From Saururus chinensis (lineage: Eukaryota > Streptophyta > Magnoliopsida > Piperales > Saururaceae): a DNA stretch of 64,000 nucleotides. Positions 1 through 10,693 of this stretch are shown piece after piece (the stretch's first letter is position 1; each line of letters opens with the position of its first letter). A program made the position numbers and the translations under genes. The notes under the pieces were generated by a model. The model had not been told where the DNA came from, did not search any database, and worked only from the letters and a program-made list of their open reading frames with translations. Location: NCBI GenBank assembly GCA_035235625.1, contig CP141148.1, positions 10,845,001 to 10,909,000 of the forward strand, written 5' to 3'.

Positions 1-493
1 GCCCCCAGCACCATACCTGTATTCTAGCGCCGATGTTAAATTCTTTCTAGGCTGTGTGAGAGGTGGATGCTGTTTAGGTTGAAATTTAGGAGTGACTTAG
101 TAATACGCTGAACCGGATAGGAGCTTTTTGTATTATCGCATTTGAACTGAAATGCCTGCAAGGCATGGAAATGAGAGTAATAATGGAAGATTTGGGATTA
201 ATGGTATGGGCTTTTCTAGGTAGCGAAATTGGGAAGGATCAGTAGCATATGCTGATCGGGTGTATCTCTTGCTTCAATTTTCAACCAGAAATGAGGATGA
301 GCATAACAATTTCTCGAGAAAAAGTTCACCTTAAGTATTATTCAGTTAAGCAAGCTGCATTGCACTATATAATCTCATTTTTCTTGATATTACAATATTG
401 TAAGGCTGGTTTGTATCTGTTTCAAACTTTTAATAGCAGATGAACTGGAAACTGTTGACTAAATCTCATCGTGATGGCCATTTTCTTTCTGTG
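1..493. repeat. Segmental duplication copy A (partner at 10210-10693)
   Basis: This stretch aligns base for base, with scattered substitutions and small indels, to 10210-10693 in the same orientation. The similarity runs off the left edge of the window, so the true duplicate is longer. It ends near 493, where the two copies diverge. Copy B lies 1.35 kb downstream of the PPR stop codon. Copy A is therefore probably the downstream flank of a second copy of that locus lying left of the window. No coding frame is conserved; short open frames in both copies are incidental. Confidence 0.9.
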
Positions 494-1549
494 TAATCTT
501 TTCTGAATTATTGCTACTGTCAGTTCGTTTTCCAAATCACAGTTGCTGCGAACTAAAGCATTGGCTCGATTCTTGTAATGATCACTAGGGATTATTGCTA
601 GTGGTTTCTCCATCAACTAGCTGTAAACTATAAAATGGCACTTTTATAACTAAGAGTTTTCTTCGATTCCCTTTTTTAAGGTGAAAGCTTCTTTACCACT
701 GCATCAGTGTGTACATATACACACACTGACATTCAACACTAAATCTGTTGGTGAAATCCCAAAAAATTTGAATCAATAGTAAGCTTTATCCTATTTGCTT
801 CTTCAGAATATATATCTTAAATTTGTTTGGTACAACACGAAGCATATTTCCAAGATTATGTCATGCATTGTGGCAATCTCGGCCTTTTGGATTGTCTTGC
901 TGAAGACAACATTGGTTCCTGATAGTTACATGTGGATGGTTTGTTTTCAGGTTTATCCTAAAAGTTTAATCTAGATTTATGCTTTTCTTGACCTGAGATG
1001 TTTTTAATAATCCTTTTTCTTTCACCAGCTTCCTGAATACTACTTGGTTGAGGCTTTGGGATGCTATGGTCTTTGAATGGTTGTAATTGTTTTAATGCTT
1101 TTCCCAACATGCCCAAAAGAGGCCATCTTGCTGCAAAAGTTTAAACATTTTGTCACTTCTCTTTCCTTGTAAATTGCATTTGGCATTGTAACTTTAATAT
1201 GTATCAGATATTGTAACTTTAATGCTTTCCTTGACCTGAGAGATTTTATTTGTTGCGAGTGTCAAGCACGAACACCACAGTAATGTGGATGTGACTCAAG
1301 AAAATAGTTAATTCGAACTTTTTCTATACATATGATCTTTATTGCAATAAAATTTTTTAGTACAGAATAAAAAATAGTTTATTTAAAATTTTTGAAAATT
1401 GAATGCATTCAGATTCAGATTTGGATTTGACTCAGATTCAGATTTGGATCTCATTCAGATTCAAATTCAGATGGTAAGCTTTTCAGAAATTTCAGATGAC
1501 TTTTCAGATTCAGACGAAACAAATGAAATCTTACTGCCTCTGAAAACCT
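494..1549. other. Intergenic, no gene seen
   Basis: AT-rich DNA without a supported coding frame. A phrase around TTGACCTGAGA recurs near 990 and 1230. At 1410-1530 there is a run of degenerate CAGATTCAGATTTGGAT-like repeats, and a shorter match sits near 6835. Confidence 0.6.
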
Positions 1550-3127
1550 AAAACCTGACCCCAACCTTCGTCCCACTCTGCTCCTCTTTTACCTCATCTC
1601 CTCTCCCGATCGCAGCCGCAGCCTGTTTCACTCCTCCGACCTTGGCCTCTTCTTCCTGTCGGCCTCCACTCCTCCCATCTGCTTTCCCTCTCTTCATCTC
1701 TCTCGTCCCTCTCCTTTCACTGTTTTTACTGTTCCCGTTCCCCAAAATTGATTATCATGGATTTCTCAAGCCAAAAGACATCACAGAAGGTGTTGTGCTA
1801 CAAAAGAGGGAAGAAGGGAAAAGCAGTTCAAAGTCTCTCTTGGCCTCTGAAATCTGAGCTCTTGGTGGTTGAAAGGTGAGATTTTGGTTGAAGTTCTGAC
1901 ATGGGTTTTTTTGTTAGATCTATTTTGAGCTCAAGTATGGGACGTTATTTGAGAAGAAATAGATCTGGTTTCATCTGATTTTGGTGGTGAAAGGCGAGTG
2001 TATTTTGATTCGTTTAGATGTTTCTGTTTCTGTTGAACGAAGTTTGACCGTTCAGTTCTACTTATTTGAGGATCTGCCGATCTCTCTTGCCGTCCTGATT
2101 TCGATTTGGATCCGTCCCAAGGTCGGTCGCCGATGTTGGCCTTTTTATTTCGTTTTTGTGTTCATGATTTCATGGCTTTTTTGTTTTCGGTGGTGTTTTG
2201 AGCAGACTGAACAGATCTATTGTTAGAAATGGTTTGTGTTAGTTTTCCACTCTTTTACAGAAAATATAAGTAGGATCTACTTTTTAATCATTGACATAAT
2301 TTAGATCGGTTGCATGAAGAACGAGATCTGCGCAGATTCTGTTTCTGTATCGGACAGACTGGTGCCTAATGGAGACATGGTTCAAGTGGATGATAGATGA
2401 TATTTATGCAGTTCGCTAGTTATATTTTTTCTCGAGATTGTAATTTTGTTTCATACGAAGCATGCTAGTAGTGGAGGTGATTGGTGTGATATTTATTGTA
2501 AGTTTGTGTGCGGTTTGATATTGTGAATTGGGTATTTTGCGAGAGTTGTTACCTGTTGTTTTTTGATAGGCCTATGCAGAAAGTTTGAGAAATTTTTTTC
2601 GGTAAATGTTTAACACGATGCTCTATCTGCATTTTGACAGGAAGGTGGGATCTTTAGCTGTGCTTCTATGCTTTATCTGCCGGGTCAGCAGCAGCAGCTC
2701 CATTGCCAGTCGACTTGGGTACTCTGTTGCGTGGAAGGTTAGCATCCCTGGTGGGCGTTTCTCTATTAAGAATCTGATCTGTGAGAGTTTTCGTTGGCAT
2801 TGATTTTATCCTCAATACATATTGATTACATGCTTTCTTCTTTCATTGATTAATAGTAATTGCTTATAATTATGGTTTGTTAATCTTTGAACTGAATGTA
2901 GTTATTGTCCTCAGTTTAATCATGGCTGTTAAGTTAACTGGATTAGCTCATTGTATTCTATTGTTTTATTTCTGTGTTTTGTTCCTCATTGTGTTTTTTA
3001 TTATTATTTTTGTGTTCAGGCTCGGTGAATCAAGCGATCTTGGAGAAGCAAATCTAATAGTGGGGGCTGCCGGCTTCTTTTACCCCGACTAACCCCTTTG
3101 TCAGGCTGTCTTTTTCTCTTCTCCAAG
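1550..3127 (+). other. Possible multi-exon 5' leader of an unidentified gene
   Basis: Three exon-like blocks with canonical splice borders can be drawn. The first is about 1550-1875, ending in a GTGAGA donor. The second is 2641-2737, preceded by TTTGACAG and followed by GTTAGC. The third is 3020-3127, preceded by TGTTCAG and followed by GTGAGG. The DNA between them is T-rich like plant introns, and the pyrimidine-rich start at 1550-1700 looks like a plant 5' UTR. A short frame starting at 1757 (MDFSSQKTSQ...) stays open to the first donor, but I recognise no protein. One reading is the leader of the PPR gene at 7662, whose last leader intron would then contain the foldback at 5000-6020 and the LINE remnant. 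Another is a 5' fragment of an unrelated gene. Splice sites were read by eye only. Confidence 0.35.
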
Positions 3128-4984
3128 GTGAGGACCCCGATAAAATTCTTCGTCTTTTGCTGTTAATTGCTGCTGGGTATTTGTGTTTTTCCCCTTGTGT
3201 GGCTTGTGTAGTTGTTTTGATCTGTTGAAGTATTCTGCAAGGTTGTTCTGTGGTTGTTGTGCTGTCTGTATCTTGTTAGATTAGTTTGAGATTGACCCTT
3301 TTGCTGGAATGTATTGAATCTTCTGTTTTGCTACCAATTCATAGTTCCTGTGTTGTTTTTGATGAAGATTGAGTTTGTGAGATGATTATAGTCTCTCAAC
3401 TGTATGCCCTTTTTACGCCGCTATTTTTGACTTCTCTTGTAGATACATTTAGGTTGCTGTGAATAGATCATTTATCTGCTTTTTTTGTGGTTTTTTTGAT
3501 TCAGACTTTTTCTTCCTGCTCTTTTGTTAGTTTGTGGTTGGAGCTCTCCTTTTAGTTCCTTTTCTATGTACATTTTGGTGTTTTTTTCAATTAAAAATGT
3601 TCAGAATTGAGGTCTGTCGGTGATTTCCATTTATTGGCAAAATTCTGTACTTTGATTTGTGTGTGTGGGGGAGAAAGGTATTGCCTTTGCTGTTTCTGTG
3701 TGTGCTTTATTTCTGTTTTGCTGATTTGGGAAACATTTGGTGGATCTGTGTGGCCAATTGTTTGTAATTTTATTCTGAATGTTTTTTTTTCCTGTTGTCG
3801 GGAAACCCTGAACATTTTTGTCTAGCTTGAAGTAGCTGTTAGTGTTGGTAGTTGCTGTATCTTGGAAAGCCATGAGTTATTGCAATTTCGTATTTTGATG
3901 CAGTCTTGTGATTTTGCCATTGGATTATCTGATCTTTGGGCCTTTATCCATTTTTGTCCTTCTGATGGGATTTTAGCATCTGGTTATGCTATATTTTTCT
4001 TATTTTTTGGTCGGTTAGAAATATTCTTATTGCTTGTATATGTAACATTGATTGGCGTTTTTATTTAAATATCTGATTTGGTATGTTTTTATCTGATTTC
4101 GAATTTGATCTGTTATTCTTCCTTCTTATCGAATATGGTATGTCAGATATTGTTATCAATTTTGATGTATTTATCACTTATCTAGCTTTTGGTACTTCTT
4201 TTATTTTGTATAAAGGTATTATCTTATTGAGCATTATGATTCTGATAGTGTGGTTTATCTGCTTGATTATTGGTTTTGGTAATCACTGAAAATGCATTGC
4301 AACCAAGTCAAAAAAAAAAATTGTGTGAAGTTGAGTTTGTCTTTATCAGCTTTTTGTTAGAACATCTAATTGCCGTGTTTCATATATTTTTGTAAAAAAT
4401 AGATTATGCATTAGTAATTCATCTATGTTTTTAAATACAATGACTTGAACTATATTGTCAAAAGCAAATGGATTTCCTTATACATACATTTTGCACACCT
4501 ATTCTCTTTCTCAAATAAACTATAGATAAAACTACACTGTCTTTAGACTATGTAGAGAAAAGAAAGGTCAGGGAGAAGGTACATTATGTTATCGAGAAGA
4601 GAAGTGTAGTTGAATATGTTTTCGACTGCAAATGAGTCGCAAACAAGTAGATTGGTAGCTCAAGAAATAGAAAAGGTGATGATAACGATGAAGAAGAAGA
4701 ATGATGATGATGTTGACGAAGACAATGATGATGATGTTGATGATCATGTTAACCAAGGCTTTGACCAAACAAGGTGTTAAGTAAAGCCCAAATTGACATG
4801 TTCTGATATCACAAATGAAAATTTTTTTCATCATGTAATTTTCCCAACTCACCCGTTCTTCTTCCATCCCATAATGACAGATGGGTTTGAAGAAACAGTC
4901 ATCTTACGGAGTCTCAATTATTACCAAAAGAAAACTTGAAATAAGTTTTCCATTGATGCCCAACTAATTCTTGGTATTGCAACC
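3128..4984. other. T-rich, intron-like or intergenic; no gene seen
   Basis: Up to about 4300 this is strongly T-rich on the plus strand, like the inside of a plant intron. From 4300 it becomes ordinary AT-rich DNA, with a GATGATGAT/GAAGAAGAA stretch at 4675-4740. No frame has recognisable homology. Confidence 0.5.
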
Positions 4985-6020
4985 TTTACTAAAAACTACC
5001 ATCATTGTGGACAATATCAAAGTCCACAGTCTCAGTACATGTAATATGCTAAATGTTATGGGAAAAAGAAAAATGGTCAGTGTGACATTTTCTGAATGGA
5101 GGGGTTAACTAGATAATATCAAGCTTGATGATTAAGCTGCGATGTAATTGAAGGAAATAGCCCTTTATTCATTTTTTTAATCACTTGAGGATAAATAACA
5201 CAATGGGTAGGCGGTTTGTAAAGGAACTCTATAAACTTAGCTTAAGTGCCAACCACCTGGGGACTTGAACCCATGACATGGAATTATGTCTCAATCCCAT
5301 GACACATTGTGTGTTGTAACAATAACAAAATCGGTCAAATAGTTACTATAAACCAAGTTGAAAACTGCAAGTGCATATCATAATGTAAGAGCACTTGACC
5401 GTCACAATTGTACATAAACAAAAAGGCTTTCTACATCCAAACTACATTCATTACCGGTAAATGTTTTTTCAGCTTTTATGATGGATCTAGGGACCCAACT
5501 GTTCCGTAAAAAACATATCAAAAGATTTTAAAAGCTGAAAAAACATTTAGTTATGAGAGTAGATTGGCTTTTTGTAGCAAACATATTTTGTTTTGTACAA
5601 CAGTGACAGTAAGGTGCTATTACAATTTGACATGCATTTACAATTTTATGATTGGTTTGTGATTGCTATTAGCAAGTTCTATTAGATCGATACTGGTATT
5701 GTTATAAGACAAATGTGCTAAGAGATTGAGACATTGTTCCATGTCATGGGTTCAGCACCTCACGATGTTCTTAAACTAAGTTTGTTGAGTCCCTTCACTA
5801 ATTTCCTAACCAGTGTGCTTACCCATCCTCAAATAAGAGAAAAAATGAAGGGCTATTTCTTTCAGTTGCATAGTAGATTAATTAACGAGTATGATATTAT
5901 CTATTTACATGCCCCTTCGCTCCCTCAAAGAATGTCACACTTACCTTTTTTCTCAGTCCCATATTGTTTACCATATTACACATGCAATGACCACAATTTT
6001 GATACTACATGCGTAGAGAA
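4985..6020. repeat. Large imperfect inverted repeat (foldback, MITE-like)
   Basis: The left half (about 5000-5478) is the diverged reverse complement of the right half (about 5529-6020). Anchors are TGAACCCATGACATGG at about 5264 against CCATGTCATGGGTTCA at about 5739, and AGGAAATAGCCCTTTATTCA at about 5152 against GAAGGGCTATTTCTTTCAG at about 5847. The innermost 20 bp of each arm (5459-5478 and 5529-5548) are a perfect inverted repeat around a 50-bp loop. The whole unit is about 1 kb with no coding frame. No target-site duplication was defined because the outer ends fade. It fits a foldback or MITE transposon whose transcript could form a long hairpin. Confidence 0.75.
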
Positions 6021-6879
6021 TCATCAAGTGAAAGATAAACTTAACACCAAATGTAATGACCCCTGAAATAAATCAACACAATTAAAAACTAATAAACAAG
6101 GGCCTGAACCACAAACTTTTAAAACGAGTTACCAAAACAGTTTAAGACATGCTTAGTCAATTTATAACTTACAATCAAGCATCATAAAACATATTTATAA
6201 TTAAGACTGAGAACAAGCCATGGACAACTTGCTAAAAACATGAGCTTGCAGATATTTAAATTTTAAATATCTAATCTTATGGAAATGTACATCGAAATAA
6301 GCTGAGATATACATTCTTATAGTAAATATAGGATTATTCCTCATCTGCCACATCAAAATCAAAATAAACTAGTAAAAGGAAACAGAGAATAGAAATATCA
6401 AAATAGGGTAGGGGAGTCCTCATCAAAGGAAGCCATGGTGGTGAAAATGGAGGGAGGAGGAGAGAGAGAGAGAGAGAGAGCTAGAAGGTGGTGACAGAAG
6501 CCCGCAATTGTAGTCGACAGCGAACGGCATTGGGAGAGGTGGGAAAGGGAAGGATATAAGCGGGAGGCCCTAACCCGAGCCTCCATGTGAGTAGCGATAA
6601 ATTTCTGAAATGTTTTGTTTCTGTGGGCGTTTTGCAAGGTTGTGTTCCTTAATTTTGTAATTTACACATTACCTATTCATACTTATACCATTTTCACATT
6701 ATTTAATTGTTTTAAATATTACAGATTACCTATGTTTTGTTTAATTTCTGTCCAATTACGGCGGTCAAAACTTGACCGGGCAAGTCACCCGACTCGAGAA
6801 TCAAAACAGTTTCAGAATATTTAGTTGGTTTTTCAGATTCAGATTTAACCTTAATAGGGTATACATTTTGTTTTGTCTA
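6021..6879. other. Intergenic, no gene seen; contains a GA microsatellite
   Basis: AT-rich DNA followed by a (GA)n tract at about 6459-6480. The flank of that tract is GC-richer, with short incidental frames on the minus strand. No recognisable protein. Confidence 0.5.
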
Positions 6880-7510
6880 TTTATCCTCATAGAGGAAGAT
6901 ATTTGGGCAAGAAGTGCCAAGGTGTGAGCAATTTCGATATTTGGGCTCTATTATCCTCAAAGAGGGAGATATCACTAGTGATGTGGTACATAAAATTAAT
7001 GTGGGGCGGGTAAAATGGAGGGTGGCATCAAGAGTTTTGTGTGATAGGCGAGTCCCAAATAGGTTTAAAGAAAAGTTCTTTAGGATAGTTATTAGGCCTC
7101 TAAATACTCTATGGAACTAAATGTTGGGCACCAAAGAAAAATCATATACATAAACTGAATGTAGTTGAAATGAAGATGCTAAGGTTGATGTGTGGAATAA
7201 CTAGGAAAGATAGGATTAAAAATGAGTATATACATGAGAACTTATAGATAACACCTTTAGGGGAGAAGCTTTGAGAGTGTAGGTTATGTTGGTATGGGCA
7301 TTATACGAAGAAGACCAATCGATGCCTTAGAAAGAAAGTTGGAAGGGTTTTATGTAAATGATGTAAAAAAAGAGAACTTGGATGAAAATAATAAGGATAT
7401 GACTACACTATCTCTTACAAAAGAGTTGGCTCAAAACAGACTAAAATGGAGGCGTAAGATTTATGTTGCCGATTCCAAATTATTGAGAAAAGACACTACT
7501 TTGATTATGA
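6880..7510 (+). pseudogene. Decayed LINE reverse transcriptase C-terminal region
   Basis: The frame starting near 6896 reads CEQFRYLGSIILKEGDI, then VHKINVGRVKWRVASRVLCD, then PNRFKEKFFRIVIRPL. This is the classic C-terminal stretch of plant non-LTR (L1/jockey-like) retrotransposon polyproteins, after the reverse transcriptase domain. Later matches are spread over other frames: RRPIDAL near 7309 (family form RRPIDAPVRR) and NRLKWRRKIYVADSKLL near 7437. Several stops and frameshifts interrupt it, so it is non-functional. It ends about 100 bp upstream of the acceptor before the PPR exon, so it may sit inside that gene's leader intron. Confidence 0.85.
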
Positions 7511-7580
7511 TTAAGATTGTTGATTGTGAAATATTGTTTTCAGTTATAGTGATTTTGATATTAATGATTTGACATTTCAA

Positions 7581-7603
7581 TTTTTTTTTGTTCTTTCCTC
7601 TAG
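7581..7603 (+). promoter_or_regulatory. Probable 3' splice site in the PPR 5' leader
   Basis: A nine-T run followed by GTTCTTTCCTCTAG ends at 7603, 58 bp before the PPR start codon. It is a strong plant intron acceptor and implies a spliced 5' UTR. The matching donor is uncertain; 1875, 2737 or 3127 are candidates. Confidence 0.5.
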
Positions 7604-7661
7604 TTTTCTAATGAGAAACGGTTGGGACAAGGGTAGAAATTCAAGGTGAAACAATCAGAGC

Positions 7662-8858
7662 ATGCTCTCCCGGATATCTGCCAGGAGATTCTGCCCTGCA
7701 TCAGATACTGCCATTGCTGTGATTTCAACTGTTACTCCAAAGGTTACACCTGATTTCCAAGCACCTGCCCTTGAAAAGCTCAAGGCTGAAAGAGATCCAG
7801 ATAAGCTCTTTCACATCTTCAAAGCTAATTCCTGCAACCGACTTGTAGTAGAAAATCGATTTGCATTTGAAGACACAATAAGCCGGCTTGCTGGGGCTGG
7901 TCGGTTTGACTATATTGAGGAGCTCCTTGAGCATCAAAAGACGCTTCCACAAGGTCGCCGTGAGGGGTTTATAGTTCGTATTATAACGTTGTATGGGAAA
8001 GCCGGCATGCCTGATCATGCTCTGAGAACATTTTATGACATGCAATTATTTGGCTGCCAACGGACTGTTAAATCTTTTAATGCATCACTGAAGGCTTTGT
8101 CTCTTAATCACATGTTTGACAAGACCATCAGGTTTTTTACTGAAGCGCCTAAGGAATATGGCATTTTTCCTGATGAATTTTCATATAATTTAGTCACCAA
8201 GGCTTTATGTGATATTGGTAGTTTGGATTCTGCTTATTTAATCATGACAGATATGGAAAAGGCAGGGCTTAAACCTGATGTTGTTACATATACGACGCTG
8301 ATTTCTGCTTTTTATAGGAATGATGGTCGTGAAATTGCTAATGGCTTGTGGAATTTAATGGTGCTCAGGAACTGCCTCCCCAATCTTACTACCTTTAATG
8401 TCAGAATCCAATACTTGGTAAACACTAGGCGACCCTGGAAAGCAAGGGACTTGACCAAAAAGATGGTCCTTGTGGGTGTTGACCCTGATGAGACGACATT
8501 TAATTTGATCATCAAAGGTTTCTGCATGGTGCGTAATCTTGATATGGCAAAAAGAATGTATGATGCAATGTGCAGCAGCAGTTGCAAACCGAATAGTAAG
8601 GTTTATCAAACCATGATTCACTATCTTTGTGAGGGAAAGGAATATGATTTGGCTTTTAGGTTTTGTAAGGATAGCATGGGTAGAAATTGGTTCCCTAGTG
8701 TGGATAGCATTTGTAAACTTCTAGAAGGTTTAGTAAGCATATCTAAAGATAAGAATGCTACCGAGATTATAAAGTTGGTACAAGGAAGAGTACCTCCGTA
8801 CCCTTTTGACAAGTTGAAAAGATTTCAAGCTATTGTATCAGGGACCAGAGCTGATTGA
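7662..8858 (+). CDS. P-class pentatricopeptide repeat protein, probably mitochondrial
   Basis: A 398-residue intronless frame. The N terminus (MLSRISARRF) is basic and serine-rich without acidic residues, as expected for a mitochondrial presequence. About seven tandem 35-residue PPR motifs follow, at roughly residues 102-136, 137-172, 173-208, 209-243, 244-278, 279-313 and 314-348. They carry the usual helix starts (FSYNLVTKALC, VTYTTLISAF, TTFNLIIKGFC) and ends (GLKPDV, GVDPDE). No E, DYW or SMR domain follows, so it is P class. Length and layout resemble the short angiosperm PPRs related to Arabidopsis PPR336 and At4g36680/At2g18520, some of which bind plant mitochondrial ribosomes; membership here is inferred from pattern only. 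PPR arrays bind single-stranded RNA in organelles. The first ATG is used because it lies just downstream of a splice acceptor and begins the presequence. The downstream flank is duplicated at 1-493. Confidence 0.93.
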   Translation: MLSRISARRFCPASDTAIAVISTVTPKVTPDFQAPALEKLKAERDPDKLFHIFKANSCNRLVVENRFAFEDTISRLAGAGRFDYIEELLEHQKTLPQGRREGFIVRIITLYGKAGMPDHALRTFYDMQLFGCQRTVKSFNASLKALSLNHMFDKTIRFFTEAPKEYGIFPDEFSYNLVTKALCDIGSLDSAYLIMTDMEKAGLKPDVVTYTTLISAFYRNDGREIANGLWNLMVLRNCLPNLTTFNVRIQYLVNTRRPWKARDLTKKMVLVGVDPDETTFNLIIKGFCMVRNLDMAKRMYDAMCSSSCKPNSKVYQTMIHYLCEGKEYDLAFRFCKDSMGRNWFPSVDSICKLLEGLVSISKDKNATEIIKLVQGRVPPYPFDKLKRFQAIVSGTRAD

Positions 8859-10209
8859 TTTGCAGTATAACACCTTGTTAACTAGAGTGCTTGCAAACCT
8901 CAGAACTTTTCTGAGAAAGATGGTTAATTGGTGTGAGTGAATCCTGATCAGTTGATGTATGCTGTTGTTTATTATAATGGCTTTGCAGGGTTGATATTTT
9001 TACAGGGCAAAACGACTTTACATAGTCATGCATCATATGGGACACAAGCCTAAAGAGTGTGCCAAATGTTGATTTTACAATTTTCAGGGATGAAATGACT
9101 GCATGAGTTGGAATTGGTCTTCTTGTGATGATAGGATTTGTAAGCACTTTCTGGACTGTAAAGACTGAAGAGGTAATATAAGCTGCACAAAGTGAGATTG
9201 TCGGAAAATATCATACTTCATAATGGATTACTAGAGGGTTTTATGCAATTTTTTTCATGGGAAAGCAAATAAATGTGAAAAGCTATTTGTAGTATTTATG
9301 CAGCTTTAAATAAGCTTGCGTGGTTTTGACTCAATTTATATATTGGTTTAACCAACACTGATTGTGGAGGGGCGGGCTGGTACTTGTCTCATGTAAGATG
9401 AAGAAAAAGCTTTAGTGAAAGTTTTGAAAATCCAGCGATATCTTGATTTTACTTGTAAGTTATTGTAGAATATGACATTATTTTGTTTTGTTTTCATTTT
9501 TTCGTCTGGTACAATTTTGTTGTTTTCTAGAATTTGCGAATGCTTAAATTCATCATTTTTTCATAATTTTGATGTTATTGTGTTCTTGCTTGCTAATCTA
9601 CACGGTTCATCTTATAACAGAACAATTTCTTGCCAGCTCAAGAGTCCGAAGTAATGCAAAGTAGAAAAGCAGTTTTCTTTTGACTGATCTTTTGGCAATT
9701 TAGATGATTGATGGGTTGCTAGCTCCTGCAGTTCTCCCTTGGACACGCTAAATATGAGTAGTGTATATATATATATATATTTTCTTGAAAGATGAGGACA
9801 TGAAATCACAGCATATCGAGAGTATGAGAGAAAATTTAATTTTTGTAAGGAATCCTTTTGCAGGAATTTATTTTTATTTTTGTTGTATTGAAAATTTATA
9901 AGCATTATTAAAATTTTATTGAACATTTTTTCAATGTGGTGTCTTAACTACGAGTGCAGTTTTTTTGTACAAGTATGGGATAATAATGTCAGAGACAAAG
10001 ACATCTTTTATGAACCTAACGGAGCTATTAGGTTTCTGACATTCCTACTGTATAGTTCTACTTTTCCAGTGAGCTTCCAAATTTATTCATCTTTAAAAAA
10101 AAAGTTTATTTATTCCTGCAGTTTAGAGCATACATAAATACAGTCACTTGCCTAATCAGTATGGCTTGAAGAAACATGTTTGAACAACATTTCTTTCAAA
10201 CATGGATAC
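8859..10209. other. PPR 3' UTR and downstream flank; (TA)n tract
   Basis: AT-rich sequence following the PPR stop. It should include the 3' UTR, but I cannot fix a polyadenylation site. A (TA)n tract lies at about 9762-9780. No second coding region was recognised. Confidence 0.5.
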
Positions 10210-10693
10210 GCCGCCAGCCCCATATCTGTATTCTAGTGCCGATGTTAATTTTTTCTAGGCTGTGTGAGAGGTGGATGCTGTTTAGGTTGAAATTTAGGAG
10301 TGAGTAATACGCTGAACTGGATAGGAGCTTTTTGTATTATCGCATTTGAACTGAAATGTCTGCAAGGCATAGAAATGAGAGTAATAATGGAAGATTTGGG
10401 ATTAATGGTATGGGCTTTTCTAGGTAGCGAAATTGGGAAGGGTAGCATATTTCTGATCAGGTGTATCTCTTGCTTCAATTTTCAACCAGAAATAAGGATG
10501 AGCATAACAATTTCTCGAGAAAAAGTTCACCTCAAGTATTATTCAATTAAGCAAGTTGCATTGTACTATATAATCTTATTTTCCTTGATATTACAATATT
10601 GTAAGGCTGGTGTGTATCTGTTTCAAACTTTTAATAGCATATGAATGGGAAATTGTTGGCTAAATCTCATGCTGATGGCCAATTTCTTATGTG
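10210..10693. repeat. Segmental duplication copy B (partner at 1-493)
   Basis: Near-identical to 1-493 in the same orientation, for example the shared block TGTGTGAGAGGTGGATGCTG and the following 200 bases with few changes. The match stops at about 10693, where copy B runs into unrelated sequence ending in a GGGGTGTTACA LTR-like terminus at about 10766. That junction may be a transposon insertion that cut the duplicate short. Confidence 0.9.

Noticed and set aside
1642..1857. Conserved regulatory uORF like that of plant AdoMet decarboxylase
   Set aside because: The string GKSSSKSLLASEI resembles part of that uORF peptide, but the rest of the peptide and the main coding region are absent, so the similarity is probably chance.
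5734..6066. 110-codon plus-strand frame
   Set aside because: It is the right arm of the 5000-6020 palindrome; the left arm has no corresponding frame and no protein motif is seen.
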